DNA of 64,000 bases from Mesorhizobium muleiense (GCF_900099905.1 NZ_FNEE01000015.1:1-64000); one strand, 5' to 3'; shown: positions 51,911 through 61,008, counted from the first letter of the stretch. Numbers and translations: made by a program. The notes: generated from the letters alone by a model not told the origin.

Positions 51911-52792
51911 TTAATGCAGGACCTTGCCCAGAAACCGTCGCACCAGTGGCAGGGCGACCTCGAAGTGTGTCTCCAGCAGCCAGTGCCCTGCGTCGTCCAG
52001 CAAATGCAGCTCGGCCTCGGGGAGATCGCGCAGATAGGCGCGCGCTGCCGGCTCGGGCATGTATTCGTCCTTCGTTCCCCAAAGGATCATTGCCGGTGGC
52101 CGGTGTTCGCGCAGGTATGCCTGGTAACGAGGGAACCAGTCGAGATTAGCTTTGAGCTTCTCCATCAGTCCGACCGAAAGCGCACGGCGCACAGGCGTAT
52201 CCATCAGCGGCCAATGCAACTTCCACAGATCGGGCGGGACACGTCGAGCGACGTCGTCATCGACTTCGCCTACGAACTCGGCGCGAAAGCCGTCTTCGCT
52301 CACCGCCTGTTCGAGCGGTGCACGGTTGGCTGGCGAAGGATCACGCCAGAAGCGCCGGATCGTTTCGTATTTCGGGCCAAGAGCATCGGCGTAGATGTCG
52401 CCATTCTGGATGATCAGGGCCCTGATCCGCGATGGGTGCGCTATGGCGTGGCGCAGGCCGATCTGCGAGCCGTAGTCGTGCAACCATAGCGCGTAGCTGT
52501 CGAGCTCCAGCGCGTCGGTGAACCGCTCCAGGAACGTTGCATAGGCATCAAAATCATAACCGAACCGTGCCGGATCGCCACTGTAGCCAAAGCCGGGGAA
52601 ATCCGGCGCGACCGTCCGCCACCGATCGGCGAGCGCCGGCATCAGCCGGCGATATTGGAAGGATGAGCAGGGATAGCCATGCGGAAGCAGCAACACCGGC
52701 GCGGTTTCAGGACCTGCTTGTCTGTAAAAGACGGTGTCGCCGTCGATCGTGCGGGTGCCGTGGCGCACCTCCAGGTCGCTCCTGTCGTTCAT
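51911..52792 (-). CDS. Alpha/beta hydrolase with Asp nucleophile (epoxide hydrolase/haloalkane dehalogenase-like)
   Basis: The 293-residue protein has HGYPCSS (the oxyanion HGxP loop), a nucleophile elbow LHDYGSQIG with Asp106, acid Asp242 (WGTKDEYMP) and His270 (DDAGHWLLE). An Asp nucleophile, not Ser, points to the epoxide hydrolase and dehalogenase branch; HGxP favours epoxide hydrolase. The lid region (WKLHWPLMD and flanks) fits. The substrate is unknown. The start at 52792 (MNDRSDL) is chosen because upstream codons are not family-like. Confidence 0.82.
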   Translation of the reverse strand: MNDRSDLEVRHGTRTIDGDTVFYRQAGPETAPVLLLPHGYPCSSFQYRRLMPALADRWRTVAPDFPGFGYSGDPARFGYDFDAYATFLERFTDALELDSYALWLHDYGSQIGLRHAIAHPSRIRALIIQNGDIYADALGPKYETIRRFWRDPSPANRAPLEQAVSEDGFRAEFVGEVDDDVARRVPPDLWKLHWPLMDTPVRRALSVGLMEKLKANLDWFPRYQAYLREHRPPAMILWGTKDEYMPEPAARAYLRDLPEAELHLLDDAGHWLLETHFEVALPLVRRFLGKVLH

Positions 52793-53085
52793 ACACTTCT
52801 CTGATCTTTTGATCTTCCAGATGTTTAACCGTAGCTGGTCTAACGCCATTACCCGGTATGCGTTCCGATTGCGCTCGACGCCGATCGGCCTGCCTCGTCG
52901 CTTCGGCGCCAATCTTGCTGGTCGACTTCTTCTATCTGCCGGCCAGATTTTGTGGTATGTAGATGCCGCAATTCCATGCGGGAGACGCGGATATTCCGCT
53001 CTGTCGTGCAAGGGGCGCATGACGGCGAAAGTGTCGGCAGGCGCAGATCGTCCAAGGCAGATTTGGCGATCGGGGAGGAAATGCC

Positions 53086-53466
53086 ATGCGTGCAATCGCG
53101 TTTTTCGCAGTCGTGTCCGTTGCGACCTTTGTCACGAGCCAATCCCAGGCACAGGATGCCGCCGCCGGTGAGAAGGTCTTCGCCAAATGCAAGGTTTGTC
53201 ACGTCGTTGACAAGGACCAGAACAAGGTCGGTCCGTCGCTGAGCGGCGTCATCGGCCGGACGGCCGGCACGCATCCCGGGTTCAAGTATTCCAAAGCCAT
53301 GACTGAGGCGGGCGCGTCCGGCGTCAAATGGGACGACGCCACGCTGACGAATTATCTTCGCGATCCCAAGGCCATGATCAAAGGTGGGAAGATGGCGTTT
53401 CCCGGCCTCAAGAAGGACGAGGATCTCGCCAACGTCATCGCCTATCTGAAGCAATTCTCCAAATGA
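53086..53466 (+). CDS. Class I c-type cytochrome
   Basis: The 126-residue protein has a Sec signal peptide (FFAVVSVATFVTSQSQAQ) and one heme site CKVCH at residues 35-39. The sixth ligand is probably the Met in GGKMAFPG near residue 101. This is the small mitochondrial-like cytochrome c (c550/c2 type), able to feed electrons to heme-copper oxidases. It precedes a repeat peptide frame and ctaB, and coxMNOP lies 3 kb away on the other strand. Its stop (TGA) overlaps the ATG of that small frame. Confidence 0.93.
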   Translation: MRAIAFFAVVSVATFVTSQSQAQDAAAGEKVFAKCKVCHVVDKDQNKVGPSLSGVIGRTAGTHPGFKYSKAMTEAGASGVKWDDATLTNYLRDPKAMIKGGKMAFPGLKKDEDLANVIAYLKQFSK

Positions 53467-53576
53467 CCCGGTTCTTCCGCCAGGAAGTAACCCGGTTCTT
53501 CCGCCAGGAAGTAACCCGGTTCTTCCGTCGGCCGATGGGCCGGCCAGATTGCGTGTGCCAATCGGTAGTCGCCTGA
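53463..53576 (+). CDS. Possible 37-residue repeat peptide between cytochrome c and ctaB
   Basis: An ATG overlaps the cytochrome c stop (ATGA), and the frame ends 1 base before the ctaB ATG. The product [19 protein letters not shown]... is built from an 8-residue repeat, TRFFRQEV. The 24-base DNA unit lies at 53466-53489 and 53490-53513, with a partial third copy to 53527. The tight overlaps suggest a translational coupler, but the frame may also be repeat DNA without a product. Confidence 0.4.
   Translation: MTRFFRQEVTRFFRQEVTRFFRRPMGRPDCVCQSVVA
53466..53527 (+). repeat. 24-base tandem repeat, 2.6 copies
   Basis: ACCCGGTTCTTCCGCCAGGAAGTA is repeated exactly twice and then as ACCCGGTTCTTCCG. 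The first base is the last base of the cytochrome c stop codon. The unit is a multiple of three and keeps one frame open through the copies. Confidence 0.9.
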
Positions 53577-53577
53577 A

Positions 53578-54525
53578 ATGTCGGCTCGGGAAAGCGGCCT
53601 CAAGGATACCGGTATCCAGATCTCTGAAGCGACGGTCAGTGATTTCTTCGCGCTTTTGAAACCACGCGTCATGGCGCTTGCTGTCTTTACCGCTTTCGTC
53701 GGCCTGATGGTGGCGCCCGGGGCGATGAACCCGGTCATCGCCGTGATTGCAATCGGTGCAATTGCGGTTGGAGCGGGAGCGGCCGGGGCACTCAACATGT
53801 GGTACGATGCCGATATTGACGCGTTGATGTCGCGCACCTCAAAGCGGCCGGTCCCGTCAGGCCGGGTCACGCCAGGCGAAGCGCTCGGCTTCGGCATGGT
53901 GCTTTCCGTACTTTCGATCATGACGCTCGGCGTGCTGGTGGGGTGGCTCGCCGCATCGCTGCTGGCCTTCACCATCTTCTTCTACGTCGTCATCTACACG
54001 ATGTGGCTGAAACGCTCGACGCCGCAGAACATCGTCATAGGTGGTGCCGCGGGCGCGCTTCCTCCGGTCATCGGGTGGGCGGCCGCCACCGGCGCCGTCG
54101 GGGTTGAAAGTCTCGTCCTGTTTCTGATCATTTTCCTCTGGACGCCGCCGCATTTCTGGGCGCTCGCGCTGTTCAAGATCGGCGACTATGCTGCGGCCGG
54201 CATTCCGATGATGCCGAACGTGGCCGGCCAGGCTTCGACCAGAAAGCAAATCTTCGTCTATTCGCTGATCCTGGCGCCAATCGGCGTGCTCCCTTGGGCT
54301 GTCGGATTCGCGAGCGGATTGTACGGGATTGTTTCGGCCGCATTGGGCGCGGGTTTCATCTGGCATGCCTGGAAGCTTCTGGTCGACAAAAGATTGGCTG
54401 AAGGGTGGGAGATGAAACGCGCAAAGGCGCTGTTTGCCTATTCGATTCTCTATCTTTTCGCGATCTTTGCCGTGCTGCTTGCCGATACCGTTGCAATGCG
54501 TGTCGTCATGTCAGCCGGAAATTGA
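53578..54525 (+). CDS. ctaB: Protoheme IX farnesyltransferase (heme O synthase)
   Basis: CtaB/CyoE adds a farnesyl group to heme B to make heme O, the precursor of heme A used by aa3 oxidases. The 315-residue UbiA-family protein has the first Asp-rich motif [15 protein letters not shown] (N-x3-D-x3-D), SKRPVPSGR, and a second Asp-rich region ([14 protein letters not shown] ... [11 protein letters not shown]). About eight to nine membrane helices are visible. It is positioned near the coxMNOP oxidase but on the opposite strand. Confidence 0.95.
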   Translation: MSARESGLKDTGIQISEATVSDFFALLKPRVMALAVFTAFVGLMVAPGAMNPVIAVIAIGAIAVGAGAAGALNMWYDADIDALMSRTSKRPVPSGRVTPGEALGFGMVLSVLSIMTLGVLVGWLAASLLAFTIFFYVVIYTMWLKRSTPQNIVIGGAAGALPPVIGWAAATGAVGVESLVLFLIIFLWTPPHFWALALFKIGDYAAAGIPMMPNVAGQASTRKQIFVYSLILAPIGVLPWAVGFASGLYGIVSAALGAGFIWHAWKLLVDKRLAEGWEMKRAKALFAYSILYLFAIFAVLLADTVAMRVVMSAGN

Positions 54526-54931
54526 CGGCATGACCTGCCTCGTGGCTGCATTGAATCCTGATGTTCTCGGATTGTTTGCCGGGTTGAGAATCGGCGATTG
54601 CTGAACGAGGTGCGTCCGAACCTGCTCAAACCTCACGTTGGCACTGCGCAGAATCCCAGCACCAGCAGAATAACTATGCCAAGGCCGAGTATAAGAACGG
54701 TCTTTCCATCCATGACCTTCACCCTTCAACCCAGCTTTGAGACTAGCGAAGAAAGGCCGTTAGAGCTAGCGGGATCACCGGAGCCGTCCCCGCAGACAAA
54801 GGGCGGCGACAAATGCCATGCAAGAGCGTATGTTGATCATGGTGCGGGTCGCGGTTTTGCGTGGCCAGTCACGCTGAACGACAGCACCGTGAAATCGCGA
54901 CCTTTACCGGACCTGGTCTGGAGGAATGGTC
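54526..54931. other. Intergenic region with one possible small membrane peptide
   Basis: The 406 bases include a small minus-strand frame at 54633-54713. The rest shows no supported gene. GGAGG at 54920-54924 serves the DUF2189 gene. Confidence 0.5.
54633..54713 (-). CDS. Possible 26-residue membrane peptide
   Basis: The frame encodes MDGKTVLILGLGIVILLVLG followed by FCAVPT and a stop. Nearly the whole peptide is one membrane helix. GAAGG is well placed before the ATG. Small single-helix proteins often accompany oxidases or are stress peptides, but no family is recognised. Its existence as a protein is unproven. Confidence 0.4.
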   Translation of the reverse strand: MDGKTVLILGLGIVILLVLGFCAVPT

Positions 54932-55750
54932 ATGGCAAGTTTTCACGTGATTGCAGGCGCCAGCGAGACGCTGGAGCACACCAGAATTCGAAAGATAGGC
55001 GTTTCCGACCTTTTCGACGCGCTCAAGCGTGGCGTCGACGATTTCATGGTCAAACCGTCGCACATCGTTTTCCTCTGCCTGATTTATCCGCTTGTCGGCG
55101 TCGTGCTCGCTGTCTGGACGTCGGGCAACAACACGTTGCCGCTGTTGTTTCCGCTGGTGTCTGGTTTTGCGCTGATTGGCCCGTTCGCGGCGCTCGGCCT
55201 GTATGAGATCAGCCGGAGGCGGGAGGCCGGGCTCGACGCCTCATGGAGCCACGCTTTCGAGGTCAGGAATTCTCCAGCGCTGCCGGCCATCGCGGCGGTC
55301 GGGATCATGCTGCTTGCGATCTTTGTCGCCTGGCTGTTGACCGCGCAGATATTTTATCAGCAGGTGTTCGGTCCAGCCCCGCCGGAATCACTGCCCAGCT
55401 TCATCAGTGAAATATTCGCCACCGGGCGCGGCTGGACGCTGATTATCGTTGGCCACGCGATCGGCTTCGTTTTCGCCGCGGTGGTGTTGTGCACCACGGT
55501 CGTCGCGTTCCCGTTGTTGCTCGACCGCGACGTCGGCGCCTACGAAGCCATCCACACCTCGGTGCGGGTGGTCCTGGCGAACCCGATCGTGATGGCTGTC
55601 TGGGGCCTGATTGTCGCCGTCGCCCTGATCATAGGCTCGCTGCCGGTGTTCGCCGGGCTGGCGGTGGTGCTGCCGATCCTCGGTCACGCCACCTGGCACG
55701 TCTATCGGAAAGTCGTGGAATCGCCAGCCTCCACCAGACCGGCGGACTGA
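54932..55750 (+). CDS. DUF2189 integral membrane protein
   Basis: The 272-residue protein has six or so membrane helices, starting after a soluble N-terminus (IRKIGVSDLFDALKRGVDDFMVKP). Typical DUF2189 blocks are LVSGFALIGPFAALGLYEISRRRE and VVAFPLLLDRDVGAYEAIHTSVRVVLANP. Its function is unknown. The ATG at 54932 has GGAGG at 7 bases; the one at 54926 is too close to it. It lies between ctaB and the YbaK-like gene. Confidence 0.85.
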   Translation: MASFHVIAGASETLEHTRIRKIGVSDLFDALKRGVDDFMVKPSHIVFLCLIYPLVGVVLAVWTSGNNTLPLLFPLVSGFALIGPFAALGLYEISRRREAGLDASWSHAFEVRNSPALPAIAAVGIMLLAIFVAWLLTAQIFYQQVFGPAPPESLPSFISEIFATGRGWTLIIVGHAIGFVFAAVVLCTTVVAFPLLLDRDVGAYEAIHTSVRVVLANPIVMAVWGLIVAVALIIGSLPVFAGLAVVLPILGHATWHVYRKVVESPASTRPAD

Positions 55751-55807
55751 AAAAACTCTGCCCTGCCGCACCGGCGAGAGGCCGCTGCGGCAGGTTGGCA
55801 AGAGTGC

Positions 55808-56281
55808 TTAGTAAGCCGGGTAGCTAAAGCGGGCTTGCTGTGCGTCGCTGGTCAGGTTGCGGAAATCCTTGCCGCTGACATGCACGAGCGTCCTGTGGTC
55901 GCCACCCTCGAAATAGATATCGCCGGCATTGCCGAGGCTTTCATCGACAATCACCGGCACATCGTAGGCCGCGCCGATCGGCGGGATGGCGCCGGTGTCG
56001 CAATCCTCGAAGAGCGAAACCACCTCGTCCTCGGAGGCGAGCCCAATACGCTGGTGCATGACGTCCTGCAATGTGCCGAGCTCGATCCTGTGCGTGCTCG
56101 GGACCACGGCCAGCGCATAGCCACCGTCGTGGTGAACCACCACCGATTTGGCCATTATGCTGCCGGGCACATGTGCCGCTAGGGCGGACTGCCTGCTTGT
56201 CGACGTGCGGTGGTGCTCGACGGTATCGTAGGAAATTCCTTTCTCGTCGATAAAGTCCTTCAATCTGTTTGCGATCGTCAT
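55808..56281 (-). CDS. YbaK/EbsC-type aminoacyl-tRNA deacylase
   Basis: The 157-residue protein has the INS/YbaK editing fold: YDTVEHHRTSTSRQSALAAHVPGSIMAKSVVVHHDGGYALAVVPSTHRIEL, where the Lys in MAKSVV is the usual catalytic-site residue. Then EVVSLFEDCDTGAIPPIG follows, with GAIPPIG typical of this family. It probably clears mischarged tRNAs (Cys- or Ala-tRNA-Pro), though family members vary. Its C-terminal HVSGKDFRNLT is usual. Confidence 0.8.
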   Translation of the reverse strand: MTIANRLKDFIDEKGISYDTVEHHRTSTSRQSALAAHVPGSIMAKSVVVHHDGGYALAVVPSTHRIELGTLQDVMHQRIGLASEDEVVSLFEDCDTGAIPPIGAAYDVPVIVDESLGNAGDIYFEGGDHRTLVHVSGKDFRNLTSDAQQARFSYPAY

Positions 56282-56460
56282 CTTGAGCCTCCCTTCCTGG
56301 AGTTCGCGACGGAGAACCGACGAAAATCGTTCTCCTTCTGTCGTTTTCCGGTGGTGACAAAAATGGGCCAGCTGTCGACCGTTTCAAGGCAACGCAGAGC
56401 GGGCCGTGAACAGCCCCTCCGGCCCGCGACGGGAAATGCTGCCCGAACCCGGATTGCGCG

Positions 56461-56865
56461 TCAGGGCTCGGTCCCAAAAAACAGCGTCCGGGTGAGAAGC
56501 GTGTACTCCGATTCGAAGACCATCATTGCCACGAACACCAGCACCAGGATCGGCGGCAATATGATCGCATAGGTCAGCGCCAGCCGCTCCCAGGCCATGT
56601 GCATGAAGACCGCGACGATCAGCCCGGCCTTGAGCATCATGAAGATCAAGATCAGCGACCATCTGAGATAGCCGTGGAGGCCGACATAGTCGACCAGATA
56701 GGAGCAGGCGCTGAGGATGAACAGCCATGCCCAGACCACCAGATAGAGCCTGATCGGGTGCTCCTGATGGACTTCCGCAGGGGCAATGCCTGCTGCTGCC
56801 GCATCATGCGCTTGCGTTCCGTGCAGCGTATGTTGCCCCAGACCGTTTGCGGTTGCTTCAGCCAT
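56461..56865 (-). CDS. Cytochrome oxidase subunit IV-family protein
   Basis: The 134-residue protein has three membrane helices after a soluble Ala/His-rich N-terminus: LYLVVWAWLFILSACSYLVDYV, YLRWSLILIFMMLKAGLIVAVFMHM and ALTYAIILPPILVLVFVAMMV. This is the pattern of the small subunit IV of caa3/bo3-type oxidases. It is the last gene of the coxMNOP-like operon, 31 bases after coxP, and probably stabilises the complex. Confidence 0.82.
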   Translation of the reverse strand: MAEATANGLGQHTLHGTQAHDAAAAGIAPAEVHQEHPIRLYLVVWAWLFILSACSYLVDYVGLHGYLRWSLILIFMMLKAGLIVAVFMHMAWERLALTYAIILPPILVLVFVAMMVFESEYTLLTRTLFFGTEP

Positions 56866-56896
56866 ATCTGCCTCTCACCAAAGCCATGTCTGCCTC

Positions 56897-57619
56897 TCAC
56901 CAAAGATAGAAGAATGCGAAAATGAACACCCAGACCAGGTCGACGAAATGCCAGTAGAGCCCCATGATCTCGACGTGCTCGTAGCGGCCCCTGCGACTGG
57001 TGAAGAACCCGGGCCGGCCGGTTTCGTAATCTCCGCGCCAGACCTTTCGCGCGACGATGATCAGGAAGATCACCCCGAACGTCACATGGGTGCCGTGAAA
57101 GCCGGTGATCATGAAGAAGGATGACCCGAACTGCGCCGCACCCCACGGATTGCCCCAGGGCCGCACCCCCTCGGAGATCAGCTTGGTCCATTCGAAGGCC
57201 TGCATGCCGACGAAGGTTGCGCCGAGCGCTGCGGTCAAAAGCATCAGGATCGCCGTCTTGCGGCGGTCGTGGCGGTAGCCGAAATTCACCGCCATGGCCA
57301 TCGTTCCGCTGCTCGAGATCAGCACGAAGGTCATGATCGCGATAAGGATCAGTGGAATATTCGAGCCGCCGATATGAAGGGCAAAGACCTCGCTCGGATT
57401 GGGCCACGGCACTCGGGTGGACATGCGCGCGGTCATGTAGGAGAGCAGGAAGCAGCCGAAGACGAAGGTGTCGCTGAGCAGGAAGATCCACATCATGGCC
57501 TTGCCCCAGGACACGTTCTTGAACGCGCGCTGATCCGAGGACCAGTCGGCGGCGACGCCTTGCAAGCCAGCCGGCCGCGCCTGTGCCTGGCCGGTATGCG
57601 TCACTGTCGTGTCTGCCAT
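56897..57619 (-). CDS. coxP: Cytochrome c oxidase subunit III-type protein (CoxP-like)
   Basis: The 240-residue protein is a seven-helix-type subunit III with FKNVSWGKAMMWIFLLSDTFVFGCFLLSY at the start, then FVGMQAFEWTKLI (with the conserved Glu after AF) and FMITGFHGTHVTFGVIFLI. The end EIMGLYWHFVDLVWVFIFAFFYLW is diagnostic. It belongs to the alternative coxMNOP oxidase known from Bradyrhizobium, where two subunit III-like genes follow subunit I. It lies 13 bases after coxO. Confidence 0.85.
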   Translation of the reverse strand: MADTTVTHTGQAQARPAGLQGVAADWSSDQRAFKNVSWGKAMMWIFLLSDTFVFGCFLLSYMTARMSTRVPWPNPSEVFALHIGGSNIPLILIAIMTFVLISSSGTMAMAVNFGYRHDRRKTAILMLLTAALGATFVGMQAFEWTKLISEGVRPWGNPWGAAQFGSSFFMITGFHGTHVTFGVIFLIIVARKVWRGDYETGRPGFFTSRRGRYEHVEIMGLYWHFVDLVWVFIFAFFYLW

Positions 57620-57632
57620 CCGTCCGGCCCTC

Positions 57633-58337
57633 CTAGGTCAGCAGCTGTCGGCAAATTTCGATAAAAGTCGCGGCCCAGCCGGCCAGAAGTGCAAAAATGG
57701 CGAGCCAGACGAAAAGCAGGAAATGCCAGTACATGGCGCACAGTTCGACGCTGAGGCGAAGCCGCTCCGGCCGTGCTCCGTTCCAGGCGCCGGCAGTTGT
57801 TCTGCCCAGGCCCACCAGCCCGCCCAGTATGTGCAGCCCATGCATCCCGGTTATCAGGTAGAAAAAACTGTTGGCCGGATTGGCGGTCAGCAAGTAGCCG
57901 TCGGCGGTCAGTTCCCGCCAAGCCACAAGCTGTCCAACCAGGAAGGCAAGCGCGGTGAGCCCAGCCGTGACGAGGCCGAGCCTGACCGCGTCGATCTCGC
58001 CCCGGCGCGCAGCGACCGAGGCGCATTGCAGCGCGATGCTGCTCAGGACCAGCACGCCGGTGTTGAACCAGAGCACGCGCGGCAGCGGCAGCGCCTGCCA
58101 GTCCGACAGCGCCATGCGCATGAAGTAGGCGCTGGTGAAAAGCGCAAACAGGCAGCCGACGACGGCGAGGAAGACGCCGAGCCCGATCTTGGCGGTCGGC
58201 AGCGCCGATCCTTCCGGGCCTATAATATCCCCGATCAAACCTTGCTCGAGCCATGGCTTGGCCATCAGCCGCTGATGGGAAAGCCACCATCCGACAAAGC
58301 CGACGATGACGAGGAGGAAGACCAGAATGACGCTCAT
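57633..58337 (-). CDS. coxO: Cytochrome c oxidase subunit III-type protein (CoxO-like)
   Basis: The 234-residue protein has several membrane helices and the subunit III hallmarks FYLITGMHGLHILGGLVGL and CAMYWHFLLFVWLAIFALL. Its N-terminal helix (VILVFLLVIVGFVGWWLS) is an addition compared with CoxP. It overlaps the coxN stop by 4 bases. Two subunit III-like proteins in one operon is the coxMNOP arrangement. Confidence 0.83.
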   Translation of the reverse strand: MSVILVFLLVIVGFVGWWLSHQRLMAKPWLEQGLIGDIIGPEGSALPTAKIGLGVFLAVVGCLFALFTSAYFMRMALSDWQALPLPRVLWFNTGVLVLSSIALQCASVAARRGEIDAVRLGLVTAGLTALAFLVGQLVAWRELTADGYLLTANPANSFFYLITGMHGLHILGGLVGLGRTTAGAWNGARPERLRLSVELCAMYWHFLLFVWLAIFALLAGWAATFIEICRQLLT

Positions 58338-60103
58338 GCCGGCTCCCTGGAGGATCCGAAGGAGCCCGGCATGTTTTGCGGGATAAAGTCCTCCTTGGCG
58401 CCCGGGACGCTGTAGTCATAGGCCCAGCGATAGACGATTGGCAGTTCCTTGCCGAAATTGCCATGGGCGGGCGGTGTTTCGGACGTCTGCCATTCAAGCG
58501 TCGTGGCGCGCCACGGATTGCCGCCGGCCTCGCGGCCGTGGCGAATGCTCCAGATCAGATTGAACAGGAACACGATTTGGGCGAAGCCGACGAGGAACGC
58601 CATGATGCTGATGAACGCGTTCAGATCGTGGGCCGACTCGGTCATCACCGTCGTGGCGGTCAGTTCGTTGTAGCGGCGCGGCACGCCCATCAGGCCGATG
58701 TAGTGCATGGGAAAGAAAATCAGATAGGCCCCGAGGAAGGTGACCCAGAAATGGAACTGGCCCATGGCCTCGTTCAGCATCCGGCCAGTGACCTTCGGGT
58801 ACCAGTGATAGATCGCCCCCAAGATCACGAGGATCGGGGCAACGCCCATGACCATATGGAAATGGGCAACGACGAACATCGTGTCCGATAGCGGAACGTC
58901 GACGACGACGTTGCCGAGAAACAGTCCGGTCAGCCCGCCATTGACGAAGGTGACGATGAAGGCCAGCGCAAAAAGCATCGGCACGGTGAGGTGGATGTCG
59001 CCGCGCCACAATGTCAGCACCCAATTGTAGACCTTGATCGCGGTCGGGACGGCAATGATCAATGTCGTGGTGGCGAAGAAGAAGCCGAAATAGGGATGCA
59101 TGCCGCTGACATACATGTGGTGCGCCCAGACCACGAAGCTCAGCGCGCCGATGCCGACGATGGCCCAGACCATCATCCGGTAGCCGAAGATGTTCTTGCG
59201 CGCATGGGTGCTGATCAGGTCGGACACGATGCCGAAGGCCGGCAGCGCCACTATGTAGACCTCGGGGTGGCCGAAGAACCAGAACAGATGCTGGAACAGG
59301 ATCGGGCTGCCGCCGCCGTGCTGCAGTTGTTCGCCCATCTCGACGATGGCCGGCATGAAGAAGCTGGTGCCGAGCGCACGGTCGAACAGCATCATCACGC
59401 AGGCGACAAACAGCGCCGGGAAGGCGAGCAGCGCCATGACTGTCGCGGTGAAGATACCCCAGACGGTCAGCGGCAGGCGCATCAGCGTCATGCCGCGTGT
59501 GCGGGCCTGCAGCACCGTCACGACGTAGTTCAAGCCGCCCATGGTGAAGCCGATAATGAACAGGATCAGCGAGACGAGCATCAGGATGATGCCCCAGTCC
59601 TGGCCGCCTGGTGTGCCGGTCATGATCGCCTGCGGCGGGTAGAGCGTCCAGCCGGCGCCGGTCGGTCCGCCGGGCGCAAAGAAGCTCGACACCAAAACCA
59701 GCACGGCGAGCAGGTAGATCCAGTAGCTCAGCATGTTGACATAGGGAAAGACCATGTCGCGCGCGCCGACCATCAGCGGGATCAGGTAGTTGCCGAATCC
59801 GCCCAGGAACAATGCCGTGAGCAGGTAGATCACCATGATCATGCCGTGCATGGTGATGAACTGGTAGTAGGCTTCCGGGGTGATGAAGTCGAAGGTGCCG
59901 GGGAAGCCGAGCTGCAGCCGCATCATCCAGGACAGCACCAGCGCCACCATGCCGATTGCCGTCGCCGTCGCCGAATACTGGATGGCGATGACCTTGGCGT
60001 CCTGCGAAAAGACGTACTTCGTCCACCAGCTGTGCGGATGGTAGAGTTCCATCTCCGCGACTTCGGCCGGCGGTACCCCATCTGCAGGTGTGACATCGAC
60101 CAT
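58334..60103 (-). CDS. coxN: Cytochrome c oxidase subunit I (CoxN-like)
   Basis: This is the catalytic subunit of a heme-copper oxidase. The 589-residue, twelve-helix protein has the heme ligands His86 (FITMHGM) and His416 (VAHFHMVMG), and heme a3 His414. Copper B is held by His279 (WFFGHPEVY), linked to Tyr283, and His328-His329. The D-channel Glu281 in GHPEVY marks it as A1-type, and the K-channel lysine is Lys357 (PTAIKVYNW). The C-terminal 60 residues after SLEW-like TTLEWQTSETPPAHGNF are typical. It forms the aa3-type coxMNOP oxidase with its neighbours. Confidence 0.95.
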   Translation of the reverse strand: MVDVTPADGVPPAEVAEMELYHPHSWWTKYVFSQDAKVIAIQYSATATAIGMVALVLSWMMRLQLGFPGTFDFITPEAYYQFITMHGMIMVIYLLTALFLGGFGNYLIPLMVGARDMVFPYVNMLSYWIYLLAVLVLVSSFFAPGGPTGAGWTLYPPQAIMTGTPGGQDWGIILMLVSLILFIIGFTMGGLNYVVTVLQARTRGMTLMRLPLTVWGIFTATVMALLAFPALFVACVMMLFDRALGTSFFMPAIVEMGEQLQHGGGSPILFQHLFWFFGHPEVYIVALPAFGIVSDLISTHARKNIFGYRMMVWAIVGIGALSFVVWAHHMYVSGMHPYFGFFFATTTLIIAVPTAIKVYNWVLTLWRGDIHLTVPMLFALAFIVTFVNGGLTGLFLGNVVVDVPLSDTMFVVAHFHMVMGVAPILVILGAIYHWYPKVTGRMLNEAMGQFHFWVTFLGAYLIFFPMHYIGLMGVPRRYNELTATTVMTESAHDLNAFISIMAFLVGFAQIVFLFNLIWSIRHGREAGGNPWRATTLEWQTSETPPAHGNFGKELPIVYRWAYDYSVPGAKEDFIPQNMPGSFGSSREPA

Positions 60104-60192
60104 ATAGGAACACCTCCGTGTCCTTTTCGGCCAGGCTCGACAGTTTCGAGCCGTGCCGCAATTTCAACCCAAATCGCCGTCTTTGCCGGCGT

Positions 60193-61008
60193 CTACTCTG
60201 CCGAGCCCACCTGCTGGGGGGCCGACAATTGCGCAAAAGTCTGCTGTTCGCCGAGCCACGCCAGATAGTCTTCCGGCGTGTCGACCATCACCACGCCATT
60301 CATCAACGGGTGCCCCTGGCCACAAAGCTCGGCACACAGGACCTGAAAAGTTCCGGTCTTGGTCGGGGTGAACCAGAAATAGGTGACCGAGCCCGGGATC
60401 ATGTCCATCTTGGCGCGGAATTCCGGCACGTAGAAATCGTGCAGCACATCGATCGAGCGGAGCAGCATCTTGACCGGCTTGCCGACCGGCAGATGCAGAT
60501 CGGCGGCTTCGACGACGACATCGTCCTGGCCGTTGGCGTCACTGGGGTCTACGCCGAGAGGATTTTCAGGGCTGACGTTGCGGGTGTCGGACGTGCCGAG
60601 CTTGCCGTCCTTGCCGGGCAAGCGGAAACTCCACTGCCATTGCTGGCCGACGACTTCGACCTCGGTTGCGTCGCTTGGGACGCTGACGAACTGATTCCAG
60701 ACGAACAGGCCGGGAACCAGCATGGCGGTGACGCCGATTGCGGTGACGATCGTCAGCCACCATTCGAGCCGCTTGTTCTCGGGTTCGTATGCAGCCTGGT
60801 TGCCCTCCCGGTGACGGAAGCGGAAGACGCAATAAGCCATGAATAGGACGACGGCGGCGAAGACGACGCCGGTGATCCAGAAGGTGATGATGATGGTGTT
60901 GTCGATATAGTCCCAATTAGAGGCAATCGGCGTCCACCACCATGGGCTCAGGAAGTGGAACAACACTGAGCCCACAACTACCAAAACGAGTACAAGCGCT
61001 ATGGCCAT
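60193..61008 (-). CDS. coxM: Cytochrome c oxidase subunit II (CoxM-like)
   Basis: Subunit II carries the CuA centre that takes electrons from cytochrome c. The 271-residue protein has two membrane helices (residues about 1-25 and 38-62), then the cupredoxin domain. CuA ligands are His190 (DVLHDFYVPEF), Cys225, Cys229, His233 and Met236 (CAELCGQGHPLM), with Glu227. The ATG at 61008 is preceded by GAGGAA. The gene precedes coxN by 89 bases and is the first of the operon. Confidence 0.94.
   Translation of the reverse strand: MAIALVLVLVVVGSVLFHFLSPWWWTPIASNWDYIDNTIIITFWITGVVFAAVVLFMAYCVFRFRHREGNQAAYEPENKRLEWWLTIVTAIGVTAMLVPGLFVWNQFVSVPSDATEVEVVGQQWQWSFRLPGKDGKLGTSDTRNVSPENPLGVDPSDANGQDDVVVEAADLHLPVGKPVKMLLRSIDVLHDFYVPEFRAKMDMIPGSVTYFWFTPTKTGTFQVLCAELCGQGHPLMNGVVMVDTPEDYLAWLGEQQTFAQLSAPQQVGSAE

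Noticed and set aside
52793-53085. Open frames between the alpha/beta hydrolase and cytochrome c genes
   Set aside because: They are short extensions of flanking frames without signatures. The 293 bases are best seen as the two divergent promoters.
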